A DNA stretch of 5,276 nucleotides. It comes from Oceanospirillaceae bacterium UBA7410 (GTDB lineage: Bacteria > Pseudomonadota > Gammaproteobacteria > Pseudomonadales > Balneatricaceae). Under the pieces are notes generated by a model, which was not told the DNA's origin, ran no database searches, and was given only the letters and a program-made list of their open reading frames with translations. Positions 1-4,992 of this stretch are shown here, one piece after another (positions within the stretch are counted from its first letter, which is position 1; each line of letters starts with the position of its first letter). The position numbers and the translations under genes were made by a program. The DNA lies in assembly GCA_002470565.1 (NCBI GenBank), contig DKMQ01000091.1, positions 1-5,276 of the forward strand, in the 5' to 3' direction.

Positions 1-5
1 TTCAC
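1..5 (-). CDS. trmD: Probable first codons of trmD (tRNA m1G37 methyltransferase), cut by the window edge
   Basis: Directly after the rimM stop codon TAG (8 to 6), the minus strand reads GTG (5 to 3) and then AA to the window edge. A GGAG sits inside the end of rimM (15 to 12), six bases before this GTG, which is good Shine-Dalgarno spacing. In gammaproteobacteria the gene after rpsP-rimM is usually trmD, the tRNA (guanine-37-N1) methyltransferase that guards reading-frame maintenance. The call rests on gene order and one ribosome-binding site; no diagnostic TrmD residues are visible, and the real start could lie further downstream. Confidence 0.3.
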
Positions 6-530
6 CTAAAACTCCGGATCCCAATCGACCCACATAACACCTCCGAGGAGGTCAATCTCTGTAATCACTTGATCTGGCAAGTAAGGTATTAGACGCTCGT
101 TACGATCAATACTTTCTTCATTGCCTTTTACCACTAGCACATCATTAGAGCCAGTGGCGATCAGGTGGTCGACCTTGCCGAGTTTTACCCCTGCAACAGT
201 CTCTACGTTCAGCCCAGTCAGTTGTTGCCAATAATAATCACCGTCTTCTAAATCTGGCAATATGGCACGATCTACCGAAATATCTAATCCGCAAAATTCG
301 CGGGCTTGATCACGGCCTTCACAACCTTCTAGTAATGCTATTAATCCTTTGCCGTGGGTCTTACCCTGGGTAACTTTCAGTTCTTGCCAAACACCGTCGA
401 TACAGGTTTGCCAAGGTTGATAGTCAAAGATGTTTTGCATTGGTTCGGTGCTTGAAAACACTTTTACCCAGCCCTTCACTCCGTAAACGGTAGTGATACG
501 ACCCAGCTTTACGCGTTGGTCTAGAGCCAT
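6..530 (-). CDS. rimM: Ribosome maturation factor RimM
   Basis: RimM binds ribosomal protein S19 in the 30S head and assists 16S rRNA processing and late small-subunit assembly in the cytoplasm. The protein is 174 residues, normal for the family. The N-terminal RimM beta-barrel opens with the typical VKLGRITTVYGVKGWVKV stretch and is followed by STEP. The C-terminal PRC-barrel half begins near YYWQQLTGL and contains LGKV, the TGSNDVLVV core and LIPYLPDQVI, and it ends in the characteristic WVDWDPEF tail. The ATG at 530 is chosen over an in-frame TTG at 539 because an AAGGA lies nine bases before the ATG, whereas it directly abuts the TTG, leaving no room for initiation. It lies 51 bases after rpsP and is very probably co-transcribed with it. 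Identification is firm. Confidence 0.96.
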   Translation of the reverse strand: MALDQRVKLGRITTVYGVKGWVKVFSSTEPMQNIFDYQPWQTCIDGVWQELKVTQGKTHGKGLIALLEGCEGRDQAREFCGLDISVDRAILPDLEDGDYYWQQLTGLNVETVAGVKLGKVDHLIATGSNDVLVVKGNEESIDRNERLIPYLPDQVITEIDLLGGVMWVDWDPEF

Positions 531-581
531 GATCCACAATCCTTACAACAATGAGTTAACAACAAAATGCTTAGTTAGCTG

Positions 582-833
582 TTATACAGCTACTTTGCGG
601 GCCGCTTTAATCAGTCCAGCAACACGTACAGTTGGTTGAGCACCTTGGCTCATCCAAAAGTCTACGCGCTGCATGTCAATCCGAGTTACTTCTTCTTGGC
701 CACGAGCAACTGGGTTATGAAAACCCACACGCTCAATAAAGCGACCGTCACGCGGATTGCGCTGATCAGCTACAGTTAAATGATAGAAAGGGCGCTTTTT
801 AGAGCCCCCACGAGCTAAACGAATGATTACCAT
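582..833 (-). CDS. rpsP: 30S ribosomal protein S16
   Basis: S16 is a primary-to-secondary assembly protein that binds the 5' domain of 16S rRNA in the 30S subunit body. The 83-residue length is standard. The signature N-terminus is present ([19 protein letters not shown], then [21 protein letters not shown]), as is the later region with [11 protein letters not shown] and the basic C-terminal tail. The ATG at 833 is preceded by an AAGGGA Shine-Dalgarno at a spacing of about nine bases. It is the first gene of a leftward operon with rimM and probably trmD. In many relatives ffh lies immediately upstream in the same orientation; here the upstream neighbour is instead a divergent catabolic operon. 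The two isoleucines after MV are a mild departure from the common MVTIRL start. Confidence 0.97.
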   Translation of the reverse strand: MVIIRLARGGSKKRPFYHLTVADQRNPRDGRFIERVGFHNPVARGQEEVTRIDMQRVDFWMSQGAQPTVRVAGLIKAARKVAV

Positions 834-925
834 TGCGTTAGATCCCTTTACGTCGTGTAAGTTTTGAAATCACTTACTATTCATCAATGCAACGCGCCAT
901 AATTGGCGACATCACGGAAATGGGC

Positions 926-955
926 ATTACCCCGGCTGAATTAATAGCATGTCAA
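926..955 (-). promoter_or_regulatory. Candidate sigma70 promoter of the rpsP-rimM operon
   Basis: On the minus strand a perfect -35 TTGACA (955 to 950) is followed after 18 bases by GGTAAT (931 to 926), which matches four of six bases of TATAAT. This would start transcription near 919 and give an rpsP leader of roughly 85 bases containing a five-base-pair hairpin (895-908). It is the best leftward promoter seen upstream of rpsP. No transcription data are available, so the call rests on consensus match and position only. Confidence 0.45.
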
Positions 956-961
956 ACATGC
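947..961. repeat. Inverted repeat over the rpsP -35 box, possible operator
   Basis: GCATGT (947-952), spacer CAA, then ACATGC (956-961) form a perfect six-base inverted repeat centred on the TTGACA of the candidate rpsP promoter. A protein bound here would block or modulate that promoter. No known operator consensus is recognised, and a repeat this short can occur by chance. Confidence 0.3.
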
Positions 962-978
962 CTAAATCAGGGCGGGTA

Positions 979-1006
979 TTGTACGTCAAACTACACACTA
1001 GTACAA
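979..1006. repeat. TTGTAC/GTACAA inverted repeat
   Basis: TTGTAC (979-984) and GTACAA (1001-1006) are inverted copies whose starts are 22 bases apart, about two helical turns. The same hexamers build the strong palindrome near 4965, in the opposite order and with a shorter spacer, so a shared DNA-binding protein is conceivable. Six-base arms with a 16-base spacer are weak evidence on their own. Confidence 0.2.
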
Positions 1007-1037
1007 ACTTATCCTTATCTATATTGTGCAACCAATT

Positions 1038-1073
1038 AAGGCTTTAAAACGCCTTGTAGCTAGGCTCTTTTTT
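1038..1073 (+). other. Small hairpin(s) followed by a T run in the leader region
   Basis: AAGGC (1038-1042) can pair with GCCTT (1051-1055). Alternatively GCCT (1051-1054) can pair with AGGC (1062-1065), and that version is followed by TCTTTTTT. The second arrangement has the outline of an intrinsic terminator or attenuator on the plus strand, but its stem is only four base pairs and no upstream rightward gene needs terminating. The two stems share bases and are mutually exclusive, which would fit a switch only if transcription starts upstream of about 1030; no good promoter was found there. Confidence 0.2.
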
Positions 1074-1121
1074 GTAATTGATTTACAGCCTTTTGTGGAG
1101 TATCTTCGCAATATCAAGATA

Positions 1122-1143
1122 AAGGCTTTTAAAGCGCTGCCTT
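1122..1143 (+). repeat. Second AAGGC/GCCTT hairpin-forming repeat
   Basis: AAGGC (1122-1126) and GCCTT (1139-1143) can form a five-base-pair stem. The segment closely resembles the one at 1038-1055: both start AAGGCTTT and end GCCTT, with starts 84 bases apart. The last two bases overlap the TTGACA box at 1142, so the repeat adjoins the presumed promoter of the operon starting at 1208. Confidence 0.3.
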
Positions 1144-1170
1144 GACATAGGAATAGGCGAGCATTAGCTC
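1142..1170 (+). promoter_or_regulatory. Candidate promoter of the PLP-enzyme/doeA/doeB operon
   Basis: A perfect -35 TTGACA (1142-1147) lies 60 bases upstream of the first start codon. At the usual 17-base spacing the -10 position reads TAGCTC (1165-1170), a poor match, and neighbouring spacings are no better. A short inverted repeat GAGC-ATTA-GCTC (1159-1170) covers the same place. A strong -35 with a poor -10 leaves open regulation by an additional factor binding this repeat, or that the true promoter lies elsewhere. Confidence 0.3.
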
Positions 1171-1207
1171 ATCTATTTTATTTAGACGCAGCCAATTAGG
1201 AGTATTT

Positions 1208-2392
1208 ATGCGCACAAATATCGGCAAATCCACCCAAAGCATCTGGGGTGGAGAACAAGAGCACGAGCTTTATGAACGCTCAACTCAAGTCCCTGTAGTG
1301 CATAGCGTGTCTTTTGCATACAAAGACATCGATACATGGCACAAAGTAGCTCTAGGCGAAGAGCCTGGACACATTTACTCTCGCAACACCAACCCCACCG
1401 TGCGCGCCTTTGAAGACAAAGTTAAAGTATTAGAAGGCGCACAAGCTGCTACCAGCTTTTCTTCTGGCATGGCAGCTATTAGTAATACTTTGGCCACTTT
1501 CCTTAAACCTGGTGACCGCGTTGTGTCCATTAAAGACAGCTATGGCGGCACTAATGTTATTTTTAATGAGTTTTTGCCTCCCTTAGGTATTGAAGTGGCT
1601 CTGTGCGCAACAGGAGATTATGAGGAATTACAAACCCAGATCGATAAAGGCTGCACGTTGCTGTATCTAGAAACACCAACAAACCCCACTATTAAAATTG
1701 TGGATATTAAGCGCTTATCTGCCAAAGCTCACAGTGTGGGTGCACTAGTGGTAGTAGACAACACTTTTGCCACGCCTATAAATCAGTTGCCGCTAGAGCT
1801 TGGTGCTGACATTGTCTTGCACTCAGCGTCTAAGTATCTTGGTGGCCACGCTGACGCATTAGGTGGTGTCATCTGTGCCTCTAAAGAGTTAGTTCAACAG
1901 GTATATCATTACCGAGAAATAAACGGTGCTACTTTGGCCCCTATGGATGCCTATAGCTTGCTGCGCGGTATGAAAACTCTAAAGTTACGCGTGGAACGCC
2001 AAAACGACAACGCCATGGCAGTAGCTCGTTACCTAGAAAGCCACCCCATGGTAGAACAAGTCAACTACCCTGGCCTTGAATCCCATGCTGGCCATGACAT
2101 AGCCAAACAACAGATGTCTGGTTTTGGCGGCATGCTAAGCTTTTCTGTGCATGGTGGCCTAGATGCTATTAAGAAATTTTTACCACGCCTTAATTACGCT
2201 CACATGGCCGCAAATTTAGGCTGTGTTGAAACCGTAGTAGGCCCTCCTGTAACCACTTCGCATGTAGAGTGCACCGCACAAGAACGCGCGGCAGCTGGCA
2301 TACCCGAAGGCCTAGTACGCTATTCTACCGGCATTGAAGATATTGAAGACCTGATCAATGATTTAGAGCAAGCGCTTAGTATATTAAAGTAA
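1208..2392 (+). CDS. Cystathionine gamma-synthase family PLP-dependent enzyme, substrate unknown
   Basis: This is a cytosolic fold-type I PLP enzyme of the Cys/Met metabolism family, 394 residues, full length. Visible landmarks: YSRNTNPT (Tyr57 and Arg59, phosphate contacts from the partner subunit), SSGMAA (85-90), SYGGT (Tyr112, which stacks on the cofactor ring), LETPTNP (154-160), VVDNTFATP (Asp184, pyridine nitrogen), HSASKYLGGH (Lys209, Schiff base) and VRYSTGIED (Arg371, substrate carboxylate). Family members carry out gamma-replacement, or gamma- or beta-elimination, on amino acids. The usual ESLGG-type segment instead reads AANLGC (334-339), so a serine found in most members is Asn336 and the preceding Glu position is Ala335. 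This argues against calling it metB, metC or a methionine gamma-lyase. The ATG is supported by AGGAG five bases upstream. It is first in an operon, 23 bases before the doeA-like gene, suggesting action on an intermediate of that pathway; the exact reaction is unknown. Confidence 0.9.
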   Translation: MRTNIGKSTQSIWGGEQEHELYERSTQVPVVHSVSFAYKDIDTWHKVALGEEPGHIYSRNTNPTVRAFEDKVKVLEGAQAATSFSSGMAAISNTLATFLKPGDRVVSIKDSYGGTNVIFNEFLPPLGIEVALCATGDYEELQTQIDKGCTLLYLETPTNPTIKIVDIKRLSAKAHSVGALVVVDNTFATPINQLPLELGADIVLHSASKYLGGHADALGGVICASKELVQQVYHYREINGATLAPMDAYSLLRGMKTLKLRVERQNDNAMAVARYLESHPMVEQVNYPGLESHAGHDIAKQQMSGFGGMLSFSVHGGLDAIKKFLPRLNYAHMAANLGCVETVVGPPVTTSHVECTAQERAAAGIPEGLVRYSTGIEDIEDLINDLEQALSILK

Positions 2393-2415
2393 GTCCATTA
2401 AATGGAGGCTATCAA

Positions 2416-3594
2416 ATGAAACCTATAAAAAGACGCTTTGAAGCCAGTGAATATCTATCTCGTCAAGCCAAAACACGCACTGCCATGGAGGCGGCCAATG
2501 TTGAATTGCTTATCATTTATGACCCTGCCAACATGTATTGGCTTACAGGTTATGATGGCTGGTCATTTTATGTGCACCAATGTGTAGTCATAGGCAGCGA
2601 TGGCACACTATTTTGGTATGGCCGAGGCATTGATGCCAAGGGTGCAGAGCTCACAACCGACCTAAAACTTGATAATATCCTTACCTACCCTGATGATTAT
2701 GTAATGACGCCAGAGCGCCACCCCATGGAGTTTTTAGCTACAATATTACAAAAAAAGGGTTTAGATAAATGTGCTATTGGTCTAGAAAAAGATAATTACT
2801 ACTTTTCTGCACGAGCCGCTGAATCACTGTATGCCACTTTGCCAAACGCTCAATTTAGCGACCAAACTGGCCTAGTAAACTGGCAGCGGGCAGTAAAATC
2901 ACCTACTGAAATTATTTACATGAAACGCGCTGGAAAAGTAATTGAAGGCGTTTACGAGCGCATCATGCAGGTGGCACACGCAGGTATGCGCAAAAATGAC
3001 CTAGTAGCAGAAATCTTGCACGCCAGCGCCCAAGGTAAGGGTGGGCACTATGGTGATTACCCCTCTATTGTGCCGCTGATTGGCGCAGGTGATGAAGCTG
3101 CGGCTTGCCATATGACATGGGACGATCAGCCTTTGAGCTTGGATGATGGCATGTTTTTGGAGCTTGCAGGCGCCCACAATAGATATCATTGCCCATGTTC
3201 TAGGACCTTGTTTTTAGGCACCCCTACACAAAAATACCTAGACATTGAAAAGATCATTAACGAATGTATTTTTAATGCCTTACAACTATTTAAGCCTGGC
3301 ATTGCCTGTTCTGAAATTGCCCAAAATTTTACAGCCACTCTTAAGCGCCATGGCTACGAAAAAAATAACCGCGTAGGCTATCCTATTGGCCTGAGTTACC
3401 CACCCGACTGGGGTGAGCGCACCATGAGCCTAAGAGCCAATGACCACACCTTGCTAGAGGAGAATATGACATTTCATTTTATGCCCGCCATCTGGTTTGA
3501 CGATTGGGGGTTTGAGATGACTGAAAGTGTTCGTGTCACCCCTAATGGTGGGGAGTGCTTATCTAATGTGCCTCGACAACTGTTGGTGAAGTAA
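2416..3594 (+). CDS. doeA: Ectoine hydrolase-like M24-fold protein (DoeA/EutD)
   Basis: DoeA/EutD opens the pyrimidine ring of ectoine to give N-acetyl-2,4-diaminobutyrate in the cytosol. The 392-residue length fits. The N-terminal creatinase-like domain carries the segment DPANMYWLTGYDGWSFYVHQ (36-55) and RHPM (101-104), both familiar from ectoine hydrolases; a linker LVNWQRAVKSP (153-163) leads into the pita-bread domain. That domain contains GDYPSIVPL (213-221), CHMTWDD (His232), FLELAG (Glu249), RYHCPCSRT (256-264) and YPPDWGE (328-334). The canonical two-metal ligands of aminopeptidase P and prolidase are largely missing: the first Asp position is Glu249, the second falls near Pro260, and the IEPG-like Glu is replaced in HFMPA. 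This matches a metal-independent hydrolase of the ectoine/creatinase type rather than a Xaa-Pro peptidase. GGAGG lies seven bases before the ATG; the next gene starts five bases after the stop. Activity on ectoine itself is inferred from family resemblance. Confidence 0.85.
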   Translation: MKPIKRRFEASEYLSRQAKTRTAMEAANVELLIIYDPANMYWLTGYDGWSFYVHQCVVIGSDGTLFWYGRGIDAKGAELTTDLKLDNILTYPDDYVMTPERHPMEFLATILQKKGLDKCAIGLEKDNYYFSARAAESLYATLPNAQFSDQTGLVNWQRAVKSPTEIIYMKRAGKVIEGVYERIMQVAHAGMRKNDLVAEILHASAQGKGGHYGDYPSIVPLIGAGDEAAACHMTWDDQPLSLDDGMFLELAGAHNRYHCPCSRTLFLGTPTQKYLDIEKIINECIFNALQLFKPGIACSEIAQNFTATLKRHGYEKNNRVGYPIGLSYPPDWGERTMSLRANDHTLLEENMTFHFMPAIWFDDWGFEMTESVRVTPNGGECLSNVPRQLLVK

Positions 3595-3599
3595 CTGCT

Positions 3600-4607
3600 A
3601 TGAAAAACAACCCTATCAGCGCCACAATTGACTTCGAAGAAGACGGTATTCAGCATGGGTTCCTTAAAGTGCCCTACTCCAGCAACCTATCTGCATGGGG
3701 ATCAGTGATGATTCCTATCACTCAACTTAAACGTGGTGATGGCCCTACCGCTCTGCTATCTGGTGGTAATCATGGTGACGAATATGAGGGGCCCACTGCC
3801 CTATTTGATTTAGCTAATCAACTATCCATAGAACGGGTTAATGGGCGTATTATTATCATTCCAGCTATGAATCATCCTGCTTTTGTTGCCGCCGATCGGG
3901 TTTCACCCATCGATAACGTTAACCTTAACCGCACCTTTCCTGGTAATCCACAAGGCACCGTTACACAAGTTATTGCCGACTATTTTAGCCGCACCTTAGT
4001 ACCCATGGCAGACATAGTATTGGACATCCATTCCGGCGGGAAAACTTTGGACTGCTTACCCTTTGCAGCTTCTCATGTACTTGAAGACAAAGCGTTAGAG
4101 GCTCGCTGTGAAGCCGCCGCAAAAGCTTTTGGCGCGCCTTTCTTGCTGAAAATGCTAGAGCTAGATGCAGACGCCATGTACGACACTCAAGTTGAATCTA
4201 TGGGCAAAACCTTCGTGACGACAGAGCTTGGTGGTGGTGGCACTAGCACGCCCAATACCATGGCAGTGGCTCACAATGGTGTGCACAATTTACTTGTGCA
4301 TGCTGGCATACTTAGCGCTAAGCTGAAACCCAACACCACGCCCACCATACATCTAAGCATGCCAGACAGCAGCTCATTCATTTGTTGTTACCATGAAGGT
4401 TTAGTAGAGCCTTGTGTGGGGCTAGGTGATAAGGTAAAAACTGGTGATTTAGTGGCCAAAATTCATAACATCCAGCGCACTGGCTGCGATCCAGCACTCT
4501 ATTATGCAAAACGTGATGGGATGGTATGTATAAAACATGCCCCATCACTTATCAGTATGGGTGATAATTTATTTGTGATTGCGCAGATTGAAGACCCCAC
4601 CAATTAA
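3600..4607 (+). CDS. doeB: N-alpha-acetyl-L-2,4-diaminobutyrate deacetylase-like zinc hydrolase (DoeB/EutE)
   Basis: DoeB/EutE removes acetate from N-acetyl-2,4-diaminobutyrate, the product of ectoine ring opening. The protein is a 335-residue member of the succinylglutamate desuccinylase/aspartoacylase family (M14-like fold). Seen directly: GGNHGDEYEGP (55-65) with zinc ligands His58 and Glu61, NLNRTFPG (108-115) with substrate-binding Arg111, LDIHSGG (141-147) with the third ligand His144, and TTELGGGG (207-214) with catalytic Glu209. A C-terminal beta-rich domain (about 255-335) contains EGLVEPCVGLGDKVKTGDLV, resembling a lipoyl/biotinyl hammerhead, as in other DoeB proteins. It starts five bases after the doeA-like stop with only a weak GGTGA/GAAG ribosome-binding site, so translation is probably coupled to doeA. 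All catalytic residues are intact. The stop codon overlaps that of the convergent gene on TTAA. The deacylase class is firm; the exact substrate is inferred from the doeA partner. Confidence 0.87.
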   Translation: MKNNPISATIDFEEDGIQHGFLKVPYSSNLSAWGSVMIPITQLKRGDGPTALLSGGNHGDEYEGPTALFDLANQLSIERVNGRIIIIPAMNHPAFVAADRVSPIDNVNLNRTFPGNPQGTVTQVIADYFSRTLVPMADIVLDIHSGGKTLDCLPFAASHVLEDKALEARCEAAAKAFGAPFLLKMLELDADAMYDTQVESMGKTFVTTELGGGGTSTPNTMAVAHNGVHNLLVHAGILSAKLKPNTTPTIHLSMPDSSSFICCYHEGLVEPCVGLGDKVKTGDLVAKIHNIQRTGCDPALYYAKRDGMVCIKHAPSLISMGDNLFVIAQIEDPTN

Positions 4608-4801
4608 GGCAAGTCTTGTTTTTTCCGAATGGTGGTTGTTTCAACCACATCTTCTAACAATCGAGCTTCTAGCTCAGCTGCAGACATGTAATCTAAATCC
4701 CAATGATTACAAATATCATTTCTAAAACGTGTGTGATTTTTTTGAGTAGATTTTGACTTCTTACGGTCAAAGTAGTTTAGTAATTTCTGACTAATGCTCA
4801 T
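4604..4801 (-). CDS. Small hypothetical protein, 65 residues, unrecognised
   Basis: No family is recognised. The polar, charged protein begins MSISQKLLNYFDRKKS, has a basic middle (about 12-27), a segment NDICNHWDLDYMS (28-40), a likely amphipathic acidic helix AAELEARLLEDVVE (41-54), and a basic tail ending KKQDLP. It has no signal peptide, membrane segment or zinc-finger pattern. The ATG at 4801 has GGGG ten bases upstream; an in-frame TTG at 4843 would add 14 residues of unconvincing sequence (79 in all) and is less likely. Support for its being real: it fills otherwise empty sequence, its stop abuts the convergent doeB stop, and a promoter-like palindrome lies upstream at 4937-4992. A small regulator or accessory factor is possible, but nothing in the sequence proves it. 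Confidence 0.5.
   Translation of the reverse strand: MSISQKLLNYFDRKKSKSTQKNHTRFRNDICNHWDLDYMSAAELEARLLEDVVETTTIRKKQDLP
4632..4648. terminator. Seven-base-pair hairpin just past the doeB stop, possible transcript end
   Basis: GTGGTTG (4632-4638), loop TTT, CAACCAC (4642-4648) form a perfect stem beginning 25 bases after the doeB stop codon. It is the only stable-looking hairpin at this convergent junction. The plus strand after it reads ATCTTCTAAC, which is not a true T run, so any terminator function would be weak. It lies inside the 3' coding end of the convergent small gene. Confidence 0.25.
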
Positions 4802-4934
4802 GGCATTGATACCCCAACCATTGACTGGTTTGTTTACTAACAATAGTTAATTGGTTTTAGCTTACTTAACGACTCATTTAAAGACGTATGTTGAAATAAA
4901 TACCTACCTTTACACAACCATACAAAAAAACAAT

Positions 4935-4963
4935 ACTATACAAAAATTATCGGTGTACAAGTA
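4935..4963 (-). promoter_or_regulatory. Candidate leftward promoter at the palindrome
   Basis: As the mirror image of the rightward site, the minus strand has TATAGT (4940 to 4935), five of six bases of the -10 consensus, preceded by TTTTTG. The -35 region falls in the inner palindrome and has no good consensus match (TACTTG, 4963 to 4958). Transcription would run toward the small gene at 4801-4604 with a leader of roughly 125 bases. The symmetry with the rightward box is the main support. Confidence 0.3.
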
Positions 4964-4992
4964 TTTACTTGTACAGTATCATTTTTTGTATA
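4937..4992. promoter_or_regulatory. Nested two-tier palindrome, probable shared operator of divergent genes
   Basis: The inner element is a perfect dyad: TGTACAAGTA (4954-4963), TT, TACTTGTACA (4966-4975). Around it is a second perfect ten-base inverted repeat, TATACAAAAA (4937-4946) and TTTTTGTATA (4983-4992). Both have their centre at 4964.5, while the seven-base segments between them (4947-4953 and 4976-4982) are not symmetric. Two concentric ten-base repeats are very unlikely by chance. The site lies between two divergent genes, the usual place for an operator bound by a dimer or tetramer. It does not match a regulator consensus I can name. Alternatives are a bidirectional terminator (unlikely, since the genes point away and the T runs start six or seven bases after the AT-rich stem) or a mobile repeat copy. 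Confidence 0.65.

Larger units (their letters stand above)
834..1207. other. Divergent intergenic region between rpsP and the PLP-enzyme operon
   Basis: This 374-bp stretch contains no convincing coding frame. It must hold the control regions of two divergent operons. Visible elements are a leftward sigma70-like promoter (926-955), a 15-bp inverted repeat over its -35 box (947-961), a small hairpin in the rpsP leader (CGCCA/TGGCG arms, 895-908), a TTGTAC/GTACAA inverted repeat (979-1006), two related AAGGC/GCCTT hairpins (1038-1055 and 1122-1143), a T-rich run at 1068-1073, a rightward TTGACA (1142-1147), and an AGGAG ribosome-binding site (1198-1202). A small untranslated RNA cannot be excluded, but nothing specific supports one. 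Confidence 0.6.

Noticed and set aside
528..539. TTG at 539 as the rimM start
   Set aside because: The AAGGA ribosome-binding site directly abuts this codon, while the ATG at 530 has a suitable nine-base spacing and gives the usual MALDQRV-type N-terminus.
1051..1073. Firm intrinsic terminator upstream of the PLP-enzyme operon
   Set aside because: The stem is only four base pairs and no upstream plus-strand gene exists in the window to be terminated; kept only as a low-confidence leader feature.
1208..2392. Naming the PLP enzyme metB, metC or methionine gamma-lyase
   Set aside because: The altered 334-339 segment and the doeA/doeB context make a standard sulfur amino-acid role uncertain; only the family is named.
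3001..3189. Minus-strand open frame of 62 codons inside the doeA-like gene
   Set aside because: It lies wholly inside a well-supported gene on the other strand, has no ribosome-binding site of note and gives no recognisable protein.
3474..3656. Minus-strand open frame of 60 codons across the doeA/doeB junction
   Set aside because: It is antisense to two conserved coding regions, with no family resemblance; it is a by-product of their codon use.
4954..4987. Inner palindrome as an intrinsic terminator
   Set aside because: The stem is AT-rich, the T runs begin six or seven bases after it rather than at its base, and the flanking genes point away from it, so there is no transcript to end.
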